Made by a program: the position numbers and the translations under genes | Origin: Buttiauxella noackiae ATCC 51607 | Lineage (GTDB): Bacteria; Pseudomonadota; Gammaproteobacteria; Enterobacterales; Enterobacteriaceae | Assembly (NCBI RefSeq): GCF_001654865.1 | Contig: NZ_LXEO01000052.1 | Coordinates: 1 to 62,822 of the forward strand | Length of the DNA stretch: 62,822 nucleotides | Direction of reading: 5' to 3' | Notes under the pieces: model-generated | What the model was told of the DNA's origin: nothing | What the model saw: the letters and a program-made list of their open reading frames with translations, nothing else | Databases searched by the model: none | In this document: in pieces, positions 59,549-62,822 of the stretch | Numbering within the stretch: position 1 is the first letter of the stretch | How the letters are laid out: each line of letters opens with the position of its first letter

Positions 59549-60541
59549 ATGGCCACCATGAAAGACGTCGCGAAAATGGCGGGGGTTTCAACTTCTACCG
59601 TTTCGCACGTCATTAATAAAGATCGTTTCGTAAGTAATGCTATTCGCGAAAGAGTGGATGCGGCAATTAAAACGCTTAACTACGCCCCTTCTGCTTTAGC
59701 TCGCAGCCTCAAACTCAATCAAACACACACTATTGGTATGTTAATTACCGCCAGTAGTAACCCGTTTTATTCTGAACTGGTGCGAGGCGTTGAGCGAAGT
59801 TGCTTTGAGCGTGGATACAGCCTGGTGCTTTGCAATACCGATGGTGATGAGCAGCGCATGAACCGTAACCTGGAGACATTGCTGCAAAAGCGTGTCGACG
59901 GACTTTTGCTATTGTGCACCGAAACACACCTTCCTTCTCCAGATATTATGAGTCGCTATCCTTCTATTCCTACAGTGATGATGGACTGGTCTCCTTTTGA
60001 TGGAGAAAGCGATGTCATCCAGGATAACTCTCTGCTTGGCGGCGAGACGGCAACGCAACACCTTATTGATAATAGTTACACCCGTATCGCTTGTATCACT
60101 GGCCCGCAAGATAAAACCCCGGCGCGCTTACGCCTTGAGGGTTATCGCAATGCAATGAACCGAGCAGGGCTTGAGATTCATGAAGGCTATGAAATTATCG
60201 GTGACTTTGAGTTTCAGGGCGGCTTCACAGCCATGAATTTGCTTCTTGCATTGGACGAGCCACCTCATGCCGTTTTCACCGGCAACGATGCAATGGCTGT
60301 TGGGGCTTATCACGCTTTGTATCAGGCTGGACTGAAGGTTCCGCAGGATATGGCCGTTGTAGGTTATGACGATATAGAACTGGCGCGCTATATGACGCCA
60401 CCACTCACCACTATTCATCAGCCTAAAGATGAACTAGGTGAGCTGGCCGTTGATGTACTGATACATCGAATGGCTCAGCCCACGTTGGATAAACAGCGCC
60501 TGTTTCTGACGCCTGAGCTGGTGGTGCGTGGTTCAGCCTAG
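59549..60541 (+). CDS. rbsR: Ribose operon repressor RbsR
   Basis: A LacI-family repressor of the rbs operon, released by ribose. It has 330 residues, as in E. coli. The helix-turn-helix is [26 protein letters not shown], with hinge helix SALARSLK. A periplasmic-binding-like core domain follows ([18 protein letters not shown]). The operators at 54614 and 54695 are its likely targets. Its stop overlaps the convergent hsrA stop by 4 bases. Confidence 0.98.
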   Translation: MATMKDVAKMAGVSTSTVSHVINKDRFVSNAIRERVDAAIKTLNYAPSALARSLKLNQTHTIGMLITASSNPFYSELVRGVERSCFERGYSLVLCNTDGDEQRMNRNLETLLQKRVDGLLLLCTETHLPSPDIMSRYPSIPTVMMDWSPFDGESDVIQDNSLLGGETATQHLIDNSYTRIACITGPQDKTPARLRLEGYRNAMNRAGLEIHEGYEIIGDFEFQGGFTAMNLLLALDEPPHAVFTGNDAMAVGAYHALYQAGLKVPQDMAVVGYDDIELARYMTPPLTTIHQPKDELGELAVDVLIHRMAQPTLDKQRLFLTPELVVRGSA

Positions 60542-61920
60542 CGTTTAATCATGTTGCGCCCATCTTTCGGGCGTAACAGTAGGAACACCAGAGCTGAAAC
60601 GAGCGTCACCGCGCCCATCGTCAGGAATGTATAGTGGAACTGTTCGACAGTATTAATACTCTCGATACCTTCATATAGACGAAGTACTGCAGCACTTACC
60701 GCAACGCCAAGGCTAATTGCCAGTTGCTGCGTTACAGCCAGCACACTATTGCCACTACTGGCATTTTCATCAGTAAGATCGGCAAGCGTAATGGTGTTCA
60801 TTGCGGTGAACTGCGTGGACATTGCCATCCCCAGAATAAACAGTGGCAAAATGAGTAGCCACACTTCCATCCCCGGCGATTGCATTGAGAATTGCCCAAT
60901 CAGCAAACCGATAACCAGCGTCACTCCCACTAATGTTTTCCTGTAACCAAGCTTACGCAATACCTGTGTCACAGTGGATTTTGCCAACAGTGAACCAATC
61001 GCAGTCGGTGCCATCATGCAGCCTGCGATCAACGCCGAATAGCCAAAACCAACCTGTAGCATTAAAGGCATCAGGAACGGTACACAACCGGTTCCCAGGC
61101 GCGAGGCGAGATTCCCGACAATACCTATAGAGAAGGTTCTGGTGCGAAACATCGGAAGGGCGATCAGTGGTGTTGGATGTCTGCGAGCGTGCCATATATA
61201 AGCTGCCAGCAAAGCAAGCCCGCCCAGGATAGTCAGAATGCCTATATAGCTGGCAACGATACGCTCACCAAATAGCTCCATCCCACTTGAGATCAGTACC
61301 AGACTTAAACCAAATAGAAGAAAGCCGGTCATATCGAAGCCACGGCGTGGAGTTGTAAAATTCGGCATGTATTTTCGCGCGTAGATAAGCCCGAGAATAC
61401 CGATAGGTATATTAATGAGGAAGATCCAGTGCCAGCTTGCCCAGGTAACTAATACACCGCCGAGCAATGGGCCAAGAATTGGGCCAACAAGCCCTGGCAT
61501 GGTTACAAAGTTTAAAACAGGTAAGAGTTCGCTGCGCGGATAGGCTCGTAGTAATGCTAAGCGGGCGACCGGCATCATCATCGCCCCGCCAATACCCTGT
61601 ATTACGCGGAAGATAACCAACTCACCAAGTGAGTTTGACATGGCGCAGGCAAACGAGCCGAGAGTGAAGAGGGAAACGGCGAACATAAACACACGCCGCG
61701 TGCCAAAGCGGTCGGCAAGCCAACCGCTGACGGGTATTAGCATTGCGACGGTGAGGGTGTAACTAATAATCGCAGATTGCATTGCCAATGGCGATCGCCC
61801 AAGACTATGGGCGATTGCGGGTAATGCGGTGTTGAGAATTGTGGCATCCAGCGCCTGCATAAAGAAGGCCATTGCCGCAATCCACGGTAAGCCGGCCATA
61901 CTGCGAGCTGTTTTGGTCAT
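60538..61920 (-). CDS. hsrA: MFS transporter HsrA (YieO), DHA2 type
   Basis: Drug:proton antiporter-like membrane protein of 460 residues with 12-14 helices. Motif A is [15 protein letters not shown] (about residue 65) and motif C is [16 protein letters not shown]. The N-terminal [24 protein letters not shown] is the DHA2 signature (DxTIVNVALP form). Slightly shorter than E. coli HsrA. Substrate not established. It lies 42 bases after yieP on the same strand. Confidence 0.95.
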   Translation of the reverse strand: MTKTARSMAGLPWIAAMAFFMQALDATILNTALPAIAHSLGRSPLAMQSAIISYTLTVAMLIPVSGWLADRFGTRRVFMFAVSLFTLGSFACAMSNSLGELVIFRVIQGIGGAMMMPVARLALLRAYPRSELLPVLNFVTMPGLVGPILGPLLGGVLVTWASWHWIFLINIPIGILGLIYARKYMPNFTTPRRGFDMTGFLLFGLSLVLISSGMELFGERIVASYIGILTILGGLALLAAYIWHARRHPTPLIALPMFRTRTFSIGIVGNLASRLGTGCVPFLMPLMLQVGFGYSALIAGCMMAPTAIGSLLAKSTVTQVLRKLGYRKTLVGVTLVIGLLIGQFSMQSPGMEVWLLILPLFILGMAMSTQFTAMNTITLADLTDENASSGNSVLAVTQQLAISLGVAVSAAVLRLYEGIESINTVEQFHYTFLTMGAVTLVSALVFLLLRPKDGRNMIKR

Positions 61921-61962
61921 TTTTATCCTGATGTTTTAAGGCAACCAGGAAAATGTGTGTCC

Positions 61963-62661
61963 TTACCTTTGAGCTATGGGTTCTTTTAACAATGCCTGAC
62001 CTGCAATTAGCGCGGCCTGGCTGTCGCTCTGGGTAATGGCATCCACAATTGCCTGGTGCAAATCGAGCTTAATAACTTCGTTATCTGTTATTGCGGTAAA
62101 GTAATTGTAATAAATAGAACGGAATAAGTTAGCGAAAGAACAAAGGAAAGGGTTACCACTCATTGCATAGATTTGTTCATGGTACGCCATATCGACTTCT
62201 ATCCAACGCTGGCGGTCAAACGCGCCTTTCAGCGTTACCATTTCTGCCATCATCTTGTTGAGAAATGCTTTCTGCTCCTGGGTACCATTAATGGCGGCCA
62301 TGGCACAGGCTTGTGGTTCCAGGCTATTACGCATAACAAGAAAGTAATCCACCACATCATTAAAGTTCTCTTCTGTCATCCACCACGTGAGCAACTCCTT
62401 ATCAAGGAAGTTCCAGTGACTGCGAGGCATAACTCGAGTACCAATACGCGGGCGAGGTAGAACCATTCCTTTTGCTGTTAATGTCTTTACTGCTTCTCGT
62501 ACGGCTGTGCGGCTAACACCGAAGATCTCACCCAATTCGATTTCGCCAGGCAATATGCTGCCCGCTTCGTACTCACCTCGAAGAATGCGTTGCGCAAGTT
62601 TTTCCGCAAGAACATAGGAAAGGTTCTTTTGTGCCGCGAGTTGTTGTGCAGATAAAGACAT
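61963..62661 (-). CDS. yieP: GntR/FadR family regulator YieP
   Basis: A transcriptional regulator of 232 residues, close to E. coli YieP. The N-terminal winged helix carries LPGEIELGEIFGVSRTAVREAVKTL (about residues 37-61), and the FCD-type helical effector domain follows (MRNSLEPQACAMAA, DMAYHEQIYAMSGNPF). It precedes hsrA and may regulate it. Effector unknown. Confidence 0.95.
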   Translation of the reverse strand: MSLSAQQLAAQKNLSYVLAEKLAQRILRGEYEAGSILPGEIELGEIFGVSRTAVREAVKTLTAKGMVLPRPRIGTRVMPRSHWNFLDKELLTWWMTEENFNDVVDYFLVMRNSLEPQACAMAAINGTQEQKAFLNKMMAEMVTLKGAFDRQRWIEVDMAYHEQIYAMSGNPFLCSFANLFRSIYYNYFTAITDNEVIKLDLHQAIVDAITQSDSQAALIAGQALLKEPIAQR

Positions 62662-62761
62662 AAATGCAATTCCTTTAGCGTTGTTTCTATTAGTAGTATG
62701 CCACCAGGTATCCTTTCCTGATGCTTAAAACAGCAAATATCCCGTGTTACAGCTATTTTGC

Positions 62762-62822
62762 AGTGCTTTTGGCGAAAAAAAAGACGCTTGGTAATCTTTT
62801 TGCAATAAACACTTGTCAGCTT
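62762..62822 (+). promoter_or_regulatory. Probable upstream part of an rRNA operon promoter, cut by the window end
   Basis: AT-rich tracts (gaaaaaaaag, taatctttttgcaataaac) lead to ttgtca at 62813-62818, the -35 element typical of rrn P1 promoters. In E. coli rrnC follows yieP. The -10 element lies outside the window. Confidence 0.4.

Overview
This window is a stretch of enterobacterial chromosome around the replication origin. Gene content and order follow the dnaA-oriC region of Escherichia, Klebsiella and Enterobacter relatives: yidB, gyrB-recF-dnaN-dnaA, rpmH-rnpA-yidD-yidC-mnmE, yieE-chrR, adeP, yieH, phoU-pstBACS, glmSU, the atp operon, rsmG-mnmG, oriC, mioC-asnC/asnA, ravA-viaA, kup, rbsDACBKR, hsrA and yieP. 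Protein lengths equal or nearly equal those of E. coli for almost all of them. The genus is not determined. A ramR-romA-ramA locus, a PL9 pectate lyase (pelX type) and an ExuT-like carrier, together with the absence of tnaCAB, mdtL and yidZ after mnmE, point to an Enterobacteriaceae genus other than Escherichia.

Layout. 1-4.2 kb: an isolated fimbrial-adhesin-like gene between two ERIC-family repeats, yidB, and a divergent oxidoreductase/LysR pair. 4.2-14.7 kb: the replication and ribosome-biogenesis core, diverging from the dnaA-rpmH promoter region. 14.9-20.8 kb: yieE and chrR, then ramR-romA-ramA with a perfect RamR operator, then adeP and yieH. 20.8-23.5 kb: an accessory island with a colicin-D-type tRNase toxin fused to an unfamiliar N-terminal region, its immunity gene, an IS4-type transposase remnant, a DUF4926-like small gene and a hypothetical fragment. 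23.5-28.4 kb: the Pho-regulated phosphate transport operon with two Pho boxes, a BIME and an ERIC element. 28.4-30.8 kb: an inserted RluF-like pseudouridine synthase and an ExuT-like transporter. 30.8-36.8 kb: glmS and glmU, with a periplasmic PL9 pectate lyase carrying a KdgR-type operator placed between glmU and atpC. 36.9-43.9 kb: the complete F1Fo ATP synthase operon. 44.4-49.5 kb: rsmG-mnmG, oriC, mioC, asnC and asnA. 49.5-62.8 kb: ravA-viaA, kup, the ribose operon with two RbsR-type operators, hsrA and yieP. The right edge probably ends in an rRNA promoter region.

The core genes serve replication initiation (dnaA, dnaN, recF, gyrB, oriC, mioC), ribosome, tRNA and membrane biogenesis (rpmH, rnpA, yidD, yidC, mnmE, mnmG, rsmG), envelope precursor supply (glmS, glmU), energy (atp) and nutrient uptake (pst, kup, rbs, adeP). 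The variable genes sit in the joints between conserved operons. They concern adhesion, drug-resistance regulation, contact or secreted toxicity, and use of pectin-derived uronates. The most interesting candidate is the toxin-immunity island at 20.8-23.5 kb. Next are the pectin/uronate genes placed inside housekeeping synteny blocks, and the ramRA locus in the yieF-yieG interval.
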